From assembly GCA_905198125.1 (NCBI GenBank), contig CAJKBH010000043.1, forward strand, positions 1 to 23,164: a DNA stretch of 23,164 bases, read 5' to 3'. The position numbers were made by a program, and so were the translations under genes. The DNA is from an uncultured Porphyromonadaceae bacterium (GTDB lineage: Bacteria; Bacteroidota; Bacteroidia; Bacteroidales; Muribaculaceae). Numbering within the stretch: the first letter of the stretch is position 1; each line of letters starts with the position of its first letter. Below are positions 7,551 through 15,602 of this stretch, in pieces. Below the pieces are notes generated by a model. It was given only the letters and a program-made list of their open reading frames with translations, had not been told where the DNA came from and ran no database searches.

Positions 7551-10523
7551 TTACTGGAAGCGGCGGTTGCCCTGCAGTGCGGGCTTGCCGTCCGGAGTCT
7601 GGTTCTTGTTCTTCTTGTTGCCGAATGCGTTCATCACGCGGTAAGCGATCGGGGCTGCGCAGTAGAGCGAGCAGAATGTACCCACAACCACACCGAAGAT
7701 CATGGCGAATGTGAACGAACGGATCGTGTCGCCACCCAGGAAGAAGATGCACAGCAGCACCAGCAGGGTGGAGAACGATGTCATCACCGTACGGCTCAAG
7801 GTCTGGTTCAGCGAGCGGTTGAAGGTGGTGAGGCGGTCTTCCTTCGGATAGAGCTTCATCATCTCGCGCACACGGTCGAACACAACCACCGTATCGTTGA
7901 TCTGATAACCGATGATGGTCAGGATGGCGGCAATAAACGACTGGTCGACCTCCATAGAGAAGGGGAGGAAGCCCCAGCATACGGAGTAGAATCCGATGAT
8001 CAGGAACGATGTCAGTGCCACGGCCGAGAGGGCGCCGATGGAGAAGGCCACGTTGTGGAAACGCAGCAGGATGTACAGGAACATACATACCAGTGCGATG
8101 CCCACTGCCCAGTATGCGTCGCGCTTCATGTCGTCGGCCATGGAGGGACCTACCTTCTGGACGGAGATGATACCCTGGCTTTCGTCGGCGATGGCGAATG
8201 CGTTGCGGTCCATCACCTTGCCGTTGGTGGTGAGCTCGGGCTGCAGGCCTTCGTACAGGATGTCGGCTATTTCTTCCTCGATGTTCTCGGACTCGGTGTT
8301 GATCTTGTAGCTGGTGGAGATACGCAGCTTGGAGGGGTTGTCGATGGTGATGACCTGAGTGGAGACGGTCTTGTCGTTGGCCTTCTGCTGGAACAGGTCG
8401 CCCAGGCGGCTCTCGATGGCTGCGCGGTCAACGTTCTTGTCGAACTGCACCACATAGTTGCGGCCTCCGGAGAAGTCGATGCCCTGGTTCATGCCGCGGA
8501 TGGCGAGGCTGGCGATGCCGATCACGATAAGTGCCACCCATACGGCTGCGGCTCCCTTCCACTGGCCCATGAAGTTGATCTTGGGGTTGGACAGGAAGTT
8601 GCGGCTCAGCGCGGTGGTGAAGGTCATGTTGGCGTTGCGGCCGTTCTTGGTGATCAGGTCGAAGGCGATGCGCGTCAGGAACACTGCGGTGAAGAACGAG
8701 CATACCAGGCCGATGATCAGCGTGGTGGCGAAGCCCTTGATGGGACCCGAACCGAAGATAAGCAGGATCACGCCGGTGATGACCGATGTGAGGTTACCGT
8801 CAAAGATAGCCGAGAATGCGTTGGAATAGCCCTCGGAGATGGCCTGACGCAGCTTCTTGCCGGTCTTGAGCTCCTCCTTGGTGCGCTCGAAGATAAGCAC
8901 GTTGGCGTCGACCGCCATACCGAGTGCCAGCACGATACCGGCGATACCGGACAGTGTCAGCACGGCCTGCAGCGAGGCGAGGATGCCGAGTGTGAAGTAG
9001 AGGTTCAGCATCAGTCCGACGTTGGCCACAAGACCGGGAATCCAGCCGTAGTATGCCACCATCAGCACCATCAGCAGCAGGATGGCCACGATGAACGAGA
9101 TGAAGCCCATCTGGATGGCTTCGGCACCCAGGCTCGGGCCGATCACGTTGTTGGACACAACGTTGACCTTAGCCGACATCTTGCCGCTCTTCAGCACGTT
9201 GCTGAGGTCGTTGGCCTCCTCGGGGGTGAAGTTACCGGTAATCTGCGACGAGCCGCCGGTGATCTCGCTGTTGACGTTGGGGAAGGAGTATACATGCTCG
9301 TCAAGCACGATGGCGATGCTGCGGCCCAGGTTGTTGCGGGTGATTGTGGCCCAGTCCTTGGCGCCGCGGTCGTTCATCTTCATGTTGACCATGTTGCCCT
9401 GCATGTTGTCGTATTCGGAGCTTGCCGAGGTGATGGCGTCGCCCTCCAGTACTGCGTCGCCCTTTAGGGCCACCAGCTCCCAGTAGGCGTCGGTCATGTC
9501 GGTGCCGTCGGCCTTCTTGATGACGTTACCCTTGGCGTCGGTGCGGGGGAACTCGGCGGGCTTGACGCTCCACATCAGGGTCAGGTCGGCGGGCAGCGTC
9601 TTCTTGGCCGTCTCGGTGTTCATCAGCGAGTCGACCAGCATGCGGTTGGCCGGGGTGACCATGCCGACAACGGGGCTGCCGCTGCGCTGTACGCCGCCGA
9701 GCAGCGCGTACAGGTTCTGGCTCTGGACGGTGTCGTTGGCCAGAAGCTGTGCCAGGCGGCCCAGCTCGTTCTGTATCTCGTTATAGTTGTAGACCTCGTA
9801 GAACTCCAGGTTGGCGCTGGACTTCAGCAGCTCGGTGACGCGCTCCGGCTCCTTGACGCCCGGCAGCTCGAGAAGCACCTGGCCGTTCTTGTCCTGCAGC
9901 TTCTGGATGTTGGGCGATACGACGCCGAACTGGTCGATACGTGTGCGGAAGATGTTGAAGGCGGCGTCCACCTGCGAGTCGACCTGCTTCTGCAGTGCCT
10001 CGGTCACCTCCTCGTTGGAGGCGCCGCTCTTGAGCTGGCCCAGGAACTCGCCTTCGCGTACAAAGAGTCCCGACATTGCGCCCGGCTGGATGTTGGCTGC
10101 CACGCGCGAGATGAAGTCCTTCTCGTTGCTTCTGGCGCCGGCTGCCTCCGCCTTGCGGATCGCGTCGTCTATCTGTTTGAGCTGTGCGTCGCCCGATGCG
10201 TACTGACGCAACAGGTCAGGTACCGATATCTCAAGGACCACGTTCATACCGCCCTTGAGGTCAAGGCCCATTCCCACTTCCATCTGGCGTACCTGGCTGT
10301 AGGTGTAGCCTAAGTAGACCTTTTCCTTGTCGATGGAGTCGTTAAATTGTTTCAGGCTTTGCTTGTAGGCATCGCTCGTCTCATCGGTGGTCTTCGACAT
10401 GCGGACTGCGTATTCCTTCGCTTTTTTCTCGTAATTGCTCGTCACAATCGAGAAGCTGAGATAAAATCCGCATATCAAAACCAACAGAATAGCAATGGTG
10501 CTTATAAACCCTTTGTTCTGCAT
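7551..10523 (-). CDS. secDF: Protein translocase subunit SecDF, single-chain fusion
   Basis: This is a 990-residue inner-membrane protein that uses the ion gradient to pull exported proteins through SecYEG from the periplasmic side. The SecD half has one N-terminal membrane helix (about 8-26), then GLDLKGGMNVVLE (about 86-98), a periplasmic domain, and a helix bundle with the motif MAVDANVLIFERTKEEL (near 530-545). The SecF half starts around residue 665 and shows IDFSGGRNYVV and INDTVVVFDRVREMM, the equivalent signature. Fused SecDF of about 1000 residues is normal in Bacteroidota. The C-terminal tail is short, basic and Asn-rich. It is monocistronic, with a divergent promoter on one side and its terminator on the other. 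Confidence 0.96.
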   Translation of the reverse strand: MQNKGFISTIAILLVLICGFYLSFSIVTSNYEKKAKEYAVRMSKTTDETSDAYKQSLKQFNDSIDKEKVYLGYTYSQVRQMEVGMGLDLKGGMNVVLEISVPDLLRQYASGDAQLKQIDDAIRKAEAAGARSNEKDFISRVAANIQPGAMSGLFVREGEFLGQLKSGASNEEVTEALQKQVDSQVDAAFNIFRTRIDQFGVVSPNIQKLQDKNGQVLLELPGVKEPERVTELLKSSANLEFYEVYNYNEIQNELGRLAQLLANDTVQSQNLYALLGGVQRSGSPVVGMVTPANRMLVDSLMNTETAKKTLPADLTLMWSVKPAEFPRTDAKGNVIKKADGTDMTDAYWELVALKGDAVLEGDAITSASSEYDNMQGNMVNMKMNDRGAKDWATITRNNLGRSIAIVLDEHVYSFPNVNSEITGGSSQITGNFTPEEANDLSNVLKSGKMSAKVNVVSNNVIGPSLGAEAIQMGFISFIVAILLLMVLMVAYYGWIPGLVANVGLMLNLYFTLGILASLQAVLTLSGIAGIVLALGMAVDANVLIFERTKEELKTGKKLRQAISEGYSNAFSAIFDGNLTSVITGVILLIFGSGPIKGFATTLIIGLVCSFFTAVFLTRIAFDLITKNGRNANMTFTTALSRNFLSNPKINFMGQWKGAAAVWVALIVIGIASLAIRGMNQGIDFSGGRNYVVQFDKNVDRAAIESRLGDLFQQKANDKTVSTQVITIDNPSKLRISTSYKINTESENIEEEIADILYEGLQPELTTNGKVMDRNAFAIADESQGIISVQKVGPSMADDMKRDAYWAVGIALVCMFLYILLRFHNVAFSIGALSAVALTSFLIIGFYSVCWGFLPFSMEVDQSFIAAILTIIGYQINDTVVVFDRVREMMKLYPKEDRLTTFNRSLNQTLSRTVMTSFSTLLVLLCIFFLGGDTIRSFTFAMIFGVVVGTFCSLYCAAPIAYRVMNAFGNKKNKNQTPDGKPALQGNRRFQ

Positions 10524-10647
10524 TGTTTGATTGTTATTTTGTATTTATTTAATTTACAGTTGTTTATAAATGTCAACGCACGGCACAAACACCGCTCCGG
10601 CATGGCCGGCGCGATAATTTAGTGTCGGGTTACTTTTTTTCAGCTTG

Positions 10648-10680
10648 CAAATATACCTCTAATTTTTGAGATTTTGGCAA
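10648..10680 (-). promoter_or_regulatory. Promoter of secDF
   Basis: The minus strand has TTGC (10680-10677), 21 bp, then TATATTTG (10655-10648), a full match to TAnnTTTG. The predicted leader is about 120 nt and includes a small hairpin, CCGGC-ATG-GCCGG, at 10597-10609. Confidence 0.6.
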
Positions 10681-10707
10681 TATTTGGTTGAAAATTGACA
10701 AATTCCG

Positions 10708-10738
10708 TTTATTTTCTGCTACTTTTTATGTATTTTTG
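10708..10738 (+). promoter_or_regulatory. Promoter of the Ig-like lipoprotein gene
   Basis: TTTA (10708-10711), 19 bp, then TATTTTTG (10731-10738). Transcription would begin near 10743, about 17 nt before the ATG at 10760. This argues against the upstream in-frame ATG at 10688. Confidence 0.6.
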
Positions 10739-10759
10739 GCGTTCGAAAAGGATAAAAGG

Positions 10760-12763
10760 ATGAAAATACGAGCAAGTCATATAATATTGGGTGCGTTATG
10801 CGGTCTGTTCTGGGCCGGCTGCGCCAATGTGGGCAATCCGTCGGGCGGCCCGCGCGACGAGGATCCGCCATATCTGGTGCGTGCCAATCCGGCGCCGGGG
10901 TCGCGCGACGTGACCCGCACCGAAATGACGCTGACATTCAACGAGCTGGTCAACGTCAAGGACGCCTTCACCAAGGTGGTGGTGTCGCCTGCCGGTCGTC
11001 CGCCCCGCGTGCAGAGTCAGGGGCGCAACGTGACCATACGCTTCGACTCGCTGCAGCCCAACATGACATACACGGTGGATTTCGCCGACGCCATCGAGGA
11101 CAATAACGAGAACAACAAGCTGCAGGGATTCACCTACACGTTCTCCACCGGCCCGGACCTGGACTCGCTGCGCATTGCCGGCCGCGTGTTCGGCGCCCGT
11201 GACCTGGAGCCGCGCCCAGGCATCTTAGTGGGTGTGCATCCCAATTATCCCGACTCGGTGATGAAGAACGACTCCGTGTTCATGAAGACGCCGTTGCTGC
11301 GCGTGGCCAAGGCCGACGACACCGGGCGCTTCATAATCCGTGGACTGGCGCCGGGCGACTACCGTGTGTTCGCCATCATGGACACCGACGGCGACTTCAT
11401 GTTCAGCAGCGACCGCGAGGAGGTGGGTTTCTACGACGTGGCCGTCACGCCCTCGACCGAGCTGGTGGAGGCCGTGGACACATTATATAATGAACTGGGT
11501 CAGGTGGATACCGTAAAGCAGCGGATGCGCACACGCTATCTGCCCAACGACGTGCTGATACGCACGTTCGTGTCCGACCGCATCGTGCAGTTCCCCTCCA
11601 AATACGAGCGCAACGATTCCAACAAACTGTTCCTGAAGATGAACGCGCCGGCCTCGCGCTATCCCGACATGCGCATCCTGGACTATGACGGCCCGATGCC
11701 CGTGATGGAAAGCCGCGAGGAATGCGACTCCATCACTTTCTGGCTCAACCCCGAGCTGGCAAGCCGCGACTCCATCTTCATGGCCGTGTCCTACCGCCGC
11801 ATTGAACGCGGCAAGGTGCCGCTGGACGTGACCGACACCCTGAAGTTCATCAAGAAGAAACTGCCGCAGCCCAAGAAAAAGAAAAAGGAGAAGATATCGG
11901 CCACCGACTCGCTGGCGCGCATCACCACTACCTTCAAGTCGTTGGGCGAAAGCAAACAGCCCGTCTACGAGCCTCTTGTGATAGAGTCAGCCACGCCGCT
12001 GGCCCGGCTGGACACGGCGATGATACATCTCTCCATGCAGAAGGATACGGTGTGGACGCCGTTGACCAAGGGTGTCAGGATAACGGCCGCCGATACCCTG
12101 GCGCCCCGCAGCCTGACCATAGACTATCCCTGGGATTACGGCGCGAAATATAAGCTGGAGGTGGACTCCGTGGCCGGCACCGACATATACGGCAAGACTA
12201 CAATGCCGTTCAATACAGAGTTCTCGACACTTACGCCCGGCGACTACTGCACCCTGACATTCAATATGACGGGTCTCGACCCCGGCATACCGGCCTTTGT
12301 GGAGCTGCTTGACGCCTCCGACAAACCGATACGCCTGGCCAACGTGGAGAACGGCAGGGCTTTCTTCCCCTTCCTGGCGCCCGGCAAGTATTACGCCCGC
12401 GTGGTGGAGGACTATAACGGCAACGGCCAGTTTGACACCGGCGACTATGAGGACGGCCTGCAGCCCGACCTGGTATATTACTATCCCAAGGTGGTGAACA
12501 TCAAGAAGAACTGGGACAAGGAGGAGGTCTGGGATGTGTTCGGCACGCCGATTGACGCACAGAAACCCAAGGCCGTGCTGAAGAACAAGCCCAAGACGCC
12601 CAAGAGGACCGGCGGCAAGAAGAAAGGCCAGCAATACGGCGAGAACGAGGAGGAGGATGAAGACTACTTCGATCCTACCGCCAATCCGTTCGAGGAAAAC
12701 GGCGGGCGCCGTGGCGGCGGTCGCTTCAGACAGAATTCAGGCAATTTCGGAACCCGGTTCTGA
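10760..12763 (+). CDS. Lipoprotein with N-terminal SbsA-like Ig domain
   Basis: A predicted 667-residue envelope lipoprotein. The start at 10760 is chosen over 10688 because MKIRASHIILGALCGLFWAGC is a lipoprotein signal peptide (acylated Cys 21), an AAAAGG sequence precedes it, and the promoter lies between the two ATGs. An Ig-like domain of the SbsA type follows (about 38-135: NPAPGSRDVTRTEMTLTFNE to TYTFSTG). Next comes a carboxypeptidase-regulatory-like segment (GRFIIRGLAPGDYRVFAIMD). A similar segment near residue 550 reads PFLAPGKYYARVVEDYNGNG. There is a basic run (PKKKKKEK) near 375. The tail is low-complexity: Lys-rich, then acidic EEEDEDYFD, then Gly/Arg-rich. Proteins of this layout are widespread in Bacteroidota, but I know of no assigned function. 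It is followed by hairpin repeats, with no clear terminator. Confidence 0.87.
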   Translation: MKIRASHIILGALCGLFWAGCANVGNPSGGPRDEDPPYLVRANPAPGSRDVTRTEMTLTFNELVNVKDAFTKVVVSPAGRPPRVQSQGRNVTIRFDSLQPNMTYTVDFADAIEDNNENNKLQGFTYTFSTGPDLDSLRIAGRVFGARDLEPRPGILVGVHPNYPDSVMKNDSVFMKTPLLRVAKADDTGRFIIRGLAPGDYRVFAIMDTDGDFMFSSDREEVGFYDVAVTPSTELVEAVDTLYNELGQVDTVKQRMRTRYLPNDVLIRTFVSDRIVQFPSKYERNDSNKLFLKMNAPASRYPDMRILDYDGPMPVMESREECDSITFWLNPELASRDSIFMAVSYRRIERGKVPLDVTDTLKFIKKKLPQPKKKKKEKISATDSLARITTTFKSLGESKQPVYEPLVIESATPLARLDTAMIHLSMQKDTVWTPLTKGVRITAADTLAPRSLTIDYPWDYGAKYKLEVDSVAGTDIYGKTTMPFNTEFSTLTPGDYCTLTFNMTGLDPGIPAFVELLDASDKPIRLANVENGRAFFPFLAPGKYYARVVEDYNGNGQFDTGDYEDGLQPDLVYYYPKVVNIKKNWDKEEVWDVFGTPIDAQKPKAVLKNKPKTPKRTGGKKKGQQYGENEEEDEDYFDPTANPFEENGGRRGGGRFRQNSGNFGTRF

Positions 12764-12767
12764 TGAT

Positions 12768-12852
12768 AACTGGAGGGGCGGTGCCCTCACCGCCCGGAGG
12801 TTGACGACGTGGACGTCGTCGCTCCAGTTTGGTCGACGACGTGGACGTCGTC
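12768..12852. repeat. Intergenic hairpin repeat cluster (GACGACGTGGACGTCGTC family), second site
   Basis: The outer arms AACTGGAG (12768-12775) and CTCCAGTT (12822-12829) enclose two hairpins. One is a GC hairpin at 12776-12795 (GGGCGGTG, loop CCCT, CACCGCCC). The other is the core GACGACGTGGACGTCGTC at 12803-12820. A further exact core copy lies at 12835-12852 followed by ATTCCAGT, as at the first site. The fold is a three-way junction. It begins 5 bp after the lipoprotein stop and might also serve as a 3' mRNA structure. Confidence 0.8.
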
Positions 12853-12880
12853 ATTCCAGTAGTTGTTAACAAAAATTAAG

Positions 12881-12929
12881 AACGGTATGCAAAGAAGTGG
12901 CAGTGCGAGGCTGTACCTTTGCTACCGTT
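12881..12929 (+). promoter_or_regulatory. Inverted repeat and promoter-like box abutting the small phage gene
   Basis: The left arm at 12881-12894 (AACGGTATGCAAAG) and right arm at 12917-12929 (CTTTGCTACCGTT) are complementary except for one extra T. They are 22 nt apart. The right arm ends on the base before the ATG at 12930 and overlaps TACCTTTG (12914-12921), a full -7 box match. No convincing -33 box was found. It is a possible operator or a packaging/recognition site. Confidence 0.5.
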
Positions 12930-13373
12930 ATGAAAAAAGCTGGCTCGACATCGGATTTTACGGAAGCGCGCGACAAGGAACTGTTGCGTGCTGTCCGTCG
13001 TCTGGTGATGGATCCAAGCTGTAAGTCTATGACCGAGGTGTACGCGCGGGCCGTCATGGAGCCGTGCAGCCGGTTCTGGGTGAGCGAGAGGCGGGCGGCC
13101 GAGGTTATATCGAAGATGCTGCGTGGCGAGGACCAGGACTGGAAGACGGTTCCGCTTCGGAGCAAGATGTACCGGGAACTGTGCCGCCGTGTCACGGCCT
13201 GGCGTGAGGAGAATCCCGGCCATCATCTCAGCGACGCCGTGTTTGCCGCCGTCAATTCGCAGGCGCCCGAATTCTATCTCACACCGGAAAGCGCCATGGT
13301 AATCGTGTCGCGCATCATGAAGCGTAACGCCGAACGGCGCCGCGCGGAAAGCAAAGAGAATCACAATCACTAA
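12930..13373 (+). CDS. Small phage protein upstream of terminase, candidate small terminase subunit
   Basis: A 147-residue, strongly basic, mostly helical-looking protein (MKKAGSTSDFTEARDKELLRA at the N-terminus, RIMKRNAERRRAESKENHNH at the end). Internal features include RFWVSERRAAEVISKML and APEFYLTPESAMVIVSRI, two similar segments that may be paired helical DNA-binding units. I recall related small proteins in Bacteroides prophages. The place 12 nt before a large terminase suggests the small terminase subunit that recognises phage DNA, but no diagnostic motif proves it. The start at 12930 is preferred over a GTG at 12897 because the protein family begins with MK..S.DFT. It is GC-rich like the host genes. 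Confidence 0.72.
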   Translation: MKKAGSTSDFTEARDKELLRAVRRLVMDPSCKSMTEVYARAVMEPCSRFWVSERRAAEVISKMLRGEDQDWKTVPLRSKMYRELCRRVTAWREENPGHHLSDAVFAAVNSQAPEFYLTPESAMVIVSRIMKRNAERRRAESKENHNH

Positions 13374-13385
13374 CCGTATATCACT

Positions 13386-15305
13386 ATGAATGAAATCATC
13401 AAGAAGATGGTGAAGGAGAACGCGCGTCGGAGGATGCGCGTGTCTCGTGTCTACGCCGAGCCGCGGCTGGAGGGCACCGAGGACGAGGAGCGTGCCGCCG
13501 CCGACTTCGCCTACTGGGCGGCGACCCGCGGCCGCATCAAGAACAAACATGGCGGCGACGACATACCGTTCCGTCTGAACTATGCCCAGCAGCGGCTGGT
13601 GCAGGTGTTGGAGAAGATGCGCAAGGGTGGCCGTCCGATACGCCTTATCCTGTTGAAAGCCAGGCAATGGGGTGGAAGCACCTGCGTGCAGCTGTATATG
13701 TCGTGGCTGCAGCTGATGCGCTGCAAGGGGCTCAATTCGCTCATCATCGCCCATCAGTCGGCGTGCACGGACGAAATCAAGGATATGTTCGACCGTCTGG
13801 TCAAGGGCCTTACCGACGAGGCCGGCGAGCACCGCCAGGAACTGCACATCAGCAACGTGGGTCGCAGCCGCAGCATCTTCCGCATAGACGAGCGCAACGC
13901 CAAGATCAAGGTTGGCACGGCCGAGCGTCCCGACTCATGCCGCGGCGGCGACTACAGCTTGGTGCATTGCTCGGAGGTGGGCGTATGGAAGTCCACGCTG
14001 GGCAAGACGCCGGAGCAGATACTCCGCTCCGCCTGCTCGGGCGTGCTGTACGAACCTATGACCATGATAGTATATGAATCCACAGCCAACGGCACCGGCA
14101 ATTTCTTCCACCGCGAATACGAGGCGGCGCGCCGCGGAGAGTCGCAGTTCGAGTGCCTGTTCGTGCCGTGGTTCCACATCGCGCAGTATATGCTGCCGCT
14201 GCGCAAGCCGGGTGAGTTCGCCCAGTGGCTTTACGACAACCGCCACGCCGAGACCTCGACCAGCGACCGCCGCCAGCCCGGCGCCTATCTGTGGTGGCTA
14301 TGGGAGCAGGGCGCCACATTGGAGGGTATCAACTGGTATGTGGCCGAACGTTCCAAATACGGCGACCACGCGCTGATGGCCGCCGAATATCCCAGCGACG
14401 ACGTGGAAGCCTTCGTGCATTCCGGGGCCCGCGTGTTCGATAAATACAAGGTAGAGGCGTTGCGGCCCGGCACACAACTGAAGCCGGAACTCGGCGACAT
14501 AGACATACCGGCTGAAAACGGCGTGCCGTTCGATTACGGACACAAGAGCGCCGACGAACTGCACGATGCCTTGGAGCGGGTGCGTTTCATGCCGTTGTCG
14601 GGCGGTGAGTGGCGTATATGGCGCCGGCCGGAGCGCGACGGGTACGACCGGCGTTATGTGGTGGCTGTGGACGTGGGAGGCCGCAGCCTGAAGGCCGACT
14701 GGAGCGTGATCGTAGTGCTGGACCGTCTGCCCATGACGCGCGGCGAGGGTCCTGAGGTGGTGGCCCAGTGGCGCGGACACATAGACTTCGACCTGTTGGG
14801 CTGGAAAGCCGCTATGGCTGCGGCATATTACGACAACGCCCTGCTGGTGATAGAAAGCAACACACTGGAGACCCGGGACCCAGACCGCAGCGTGGACGGC
14901 GACCAGTCCTGCTACCTGCTGAACTGGTTGCGTGACATATACGACAACCTGTACGCGCGCCGTCCGAGTCCCGAAGCCGTGGCGCAGGGCGCCCCCGCAC
15001 GCTACGGATTCCACACCAACGCCGCAACAAAGCCGATGGTGATAGCTACGTTGGTCAAGGTGATAAGGGAGGGGCTGTACGTGGAGCGCGACGGGATGTG
15101 TCTGGACGAATACCTGACCTACGAGCGGCGGCAGAACGGCAGCTTCGGCGCGATAGCCGGCGCGCACGACGACCTGCTGATGACCAGAGCGATTGCCCTG
15201 CACGTGGCCTTTCACGAGATGGATCCGTGCGAGCCGGTCGTGCGCCTGGCCTCAGGCTTTGCCCGGCGCCGCCGAAGTAAGGCCGTAGGATACGCCTCTT
15301 GGTAA
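13386..15305 (+). CDS. terL: Phage terminase large subunit
   Basis: A 639-residue DNA-packaging motor ATPase and nuclease. The ATPase half shows a deviant Walker A, LLKARQWGGST (89-99), a Walker B-like SLVHCSE with Glu 197, and the coupling motif YESTANG (230-236). The RNase H-like nuclease half has VVAVDVGG (Asp 429), LLVIESNT (Glu 490) and GAHDDLLMTRA (Asp 595/596), so all the acidic metal ligands appear present. Length is normal and no internal stop is seen, so it looks functional. It is paired with the upstream small protein. No portal or capsid gene follows; the next item, 24 nt on, is the promoter of a host tRNA. Its GC-rich codon use differs from the tail genes to the right. Confidence 0.92.
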   Translation: MNEIIKKMVKENARRRMRVSRVYAEPRLEGTEDEERAAADFAYWAATRGRIKNKHGGDDIPFRLNYAQQRLVQVLEKMRKGGRPIRLILLKARQWGGSTCVQLYMSWLQLMRCKGLNSLIIAHQSACTDEIKDMFDRLVKGLTDEAGEHRQELHISNVGRSRSIFRIDERNAKIKVGTAERPDSCRGGDYSLVHCSEVGVWKSTLGKTPEQILRSACSGVLYEPMTMIVYESTANGTGNFFHREYEAARRGESQFECLFVPWFHIAQYMLPLRKPGEFAQWLYDNRHAETSTSDRRQPGAYLWWLWEQGATLEGINWYVAERSKYGDHALMAAEYPSDDVEAFVHSGARVFDKYKVEALRPGTQLKPELGDIDIPAENGVPFDYGHKSADELHDALERVRFMPLSGGEWRIWRRPERDGYDRRYVVAVDVGGRSLKADWSVIVVLDRLPMTRGEGPEVVAQWRGHIDFDLLGWKAAMAAAYYDNALLVIESNTLETRDPDRSVDGDQSCYLLNWLRDIYDNLYARRPSPEAVAQGAPARYGFHTNAATKPMVIATLVKVIREGLYVERDGMCLDEYLTYERRQNGSFGAIAGAHDDLLMTRAIALHVAFHEMDPCEPVVRLASGFARRRRSKAVGYASW

Positions 15306-15328
15306 AAAATAAAAAAATCATCAAAAAA

Positions 15329-15360
15329 TTTGGAGATTCGGGAAAATGGTTGTAACTTTG
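15329..15360 (+). promoter_or_regulatory. Promoter of the tRNA-Pro unit
   Basis: TTTG (15329-15332), 20 bp, then TAACTTTG (15353-15360) followed by CACTCGCTTTCGG. This is a consensus match of the kind found before Bacteroidota stable RNA genes. It begins 24 bp after the terminase stop. Confidence 0.8.
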
Positions 15361-15367
15361 CACTCGC

Positions 15368-15463
15368 TTTCGGAAAGGTATTTGAAGCATCCCCCACATG
15401 TCCGGCCACAGCGTGCCGCGTGTCGCTTCCTGATACTGGTCATTGAGTACCGATTTTCCGAAA
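15368..15463 (+). other. Structured 5' leader of the tRNA-Pro transcript
   Basis: TTTCGGAAA-GGTA (15368-15380) pairs with TACC (15448-15451) and TTTCCGAAA (15455-15463). Inside, GAAGC (15384-15388) can pair with GCTTC (15425-15429), and CGGC (15403-15406) with GCCG (15415-15418). The predicted transcript thus has a long hairpin of about 96 nt ending 7 nt before the tRNA. It may be a processing leader or a separate small RNA. Confidence 0.5.
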
Positions 15464-15470
15464 CCTACAA

Positions 15471-15545
15471 CGGGGTGTAGCTCAGTAGGTTTAGAGTACG
15501 CGTCTGGGGGGCGTGAGGTCGCAAGTTCGAATCTTGTCACCCCGA
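15471..15545 (+). tRNA. tRNA-Pro (anticodon GGG)
   Basis: A complete cloverleaf of 75 nt. The acceptor CGGGGTG pairs with CACCCCG, followed by discriminator A. The D stem is GCTC/GAGT. The anticodon stem is CGCGT/GCGTG with loop CTGGGGG, giving anticodon GGG. The T arm is GCAAG-TTCGAAT-CTTGT. CCA is not encoded (ACCT follows). The gene looks intact although an integrase gene lies directly downstream, as expected if an incoming element restored the 3' end. Confidence 0.95.
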
Positions 15546-15557
15546 CCTAAAATTTTT

Positions 15558-15590
15558 AAATGCCTGTAAGTCTACGACTTGCGGGCATTT
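15558..15590 (+). terminator. Terminator after tRNA-Pro
   Basis: A 14-bp stem (15558-15571 with 15577-15590, two G-T pairs) surrounds a 5-nt loop, CTACG. It is flanked by AT-rich sequence (TTTAGAATTT) and ends the tRNA unit before the integrase region. Confidence 0.7.
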
Positions 15591-15602
15591 TAGAATTTAA
15601 GG

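Noticed and set aside
7539..9467. 642-codon open frame on the plus strand opposite secDF
   Set aside because: Antisense to strongly supported secDF, begins within the terminator region, and its translation is Gln/His/Asp-rich without domains.
10688..10759. Upstream in-frame ATG extending the lipoprotein by 24 codons
   Set aside because: It would bury the lipoprotein signal peptide inside the protein, and the predicted promoter -7 box (10731-10738) lies downstream of it.
12876..13847. 323-codon minus-strand frame across the small phage gene and start of terL
   Set aside because: Runs antisense to two supported genes and across the inverted repeat upstream; no recognisable motif.
14298..15215. 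305-codon minus-strand frame inside terL
   Set aside because: Antisense to conserved terminase motifs; composition is a codon-bias shadow.
15055..15540. 161-codon minus-strand frame covering the tRNA-Pro complement
   Set aside because: It reads through a tRNA gene, its promoter and the end of terL; such products are a frequent gene-calling artefact.
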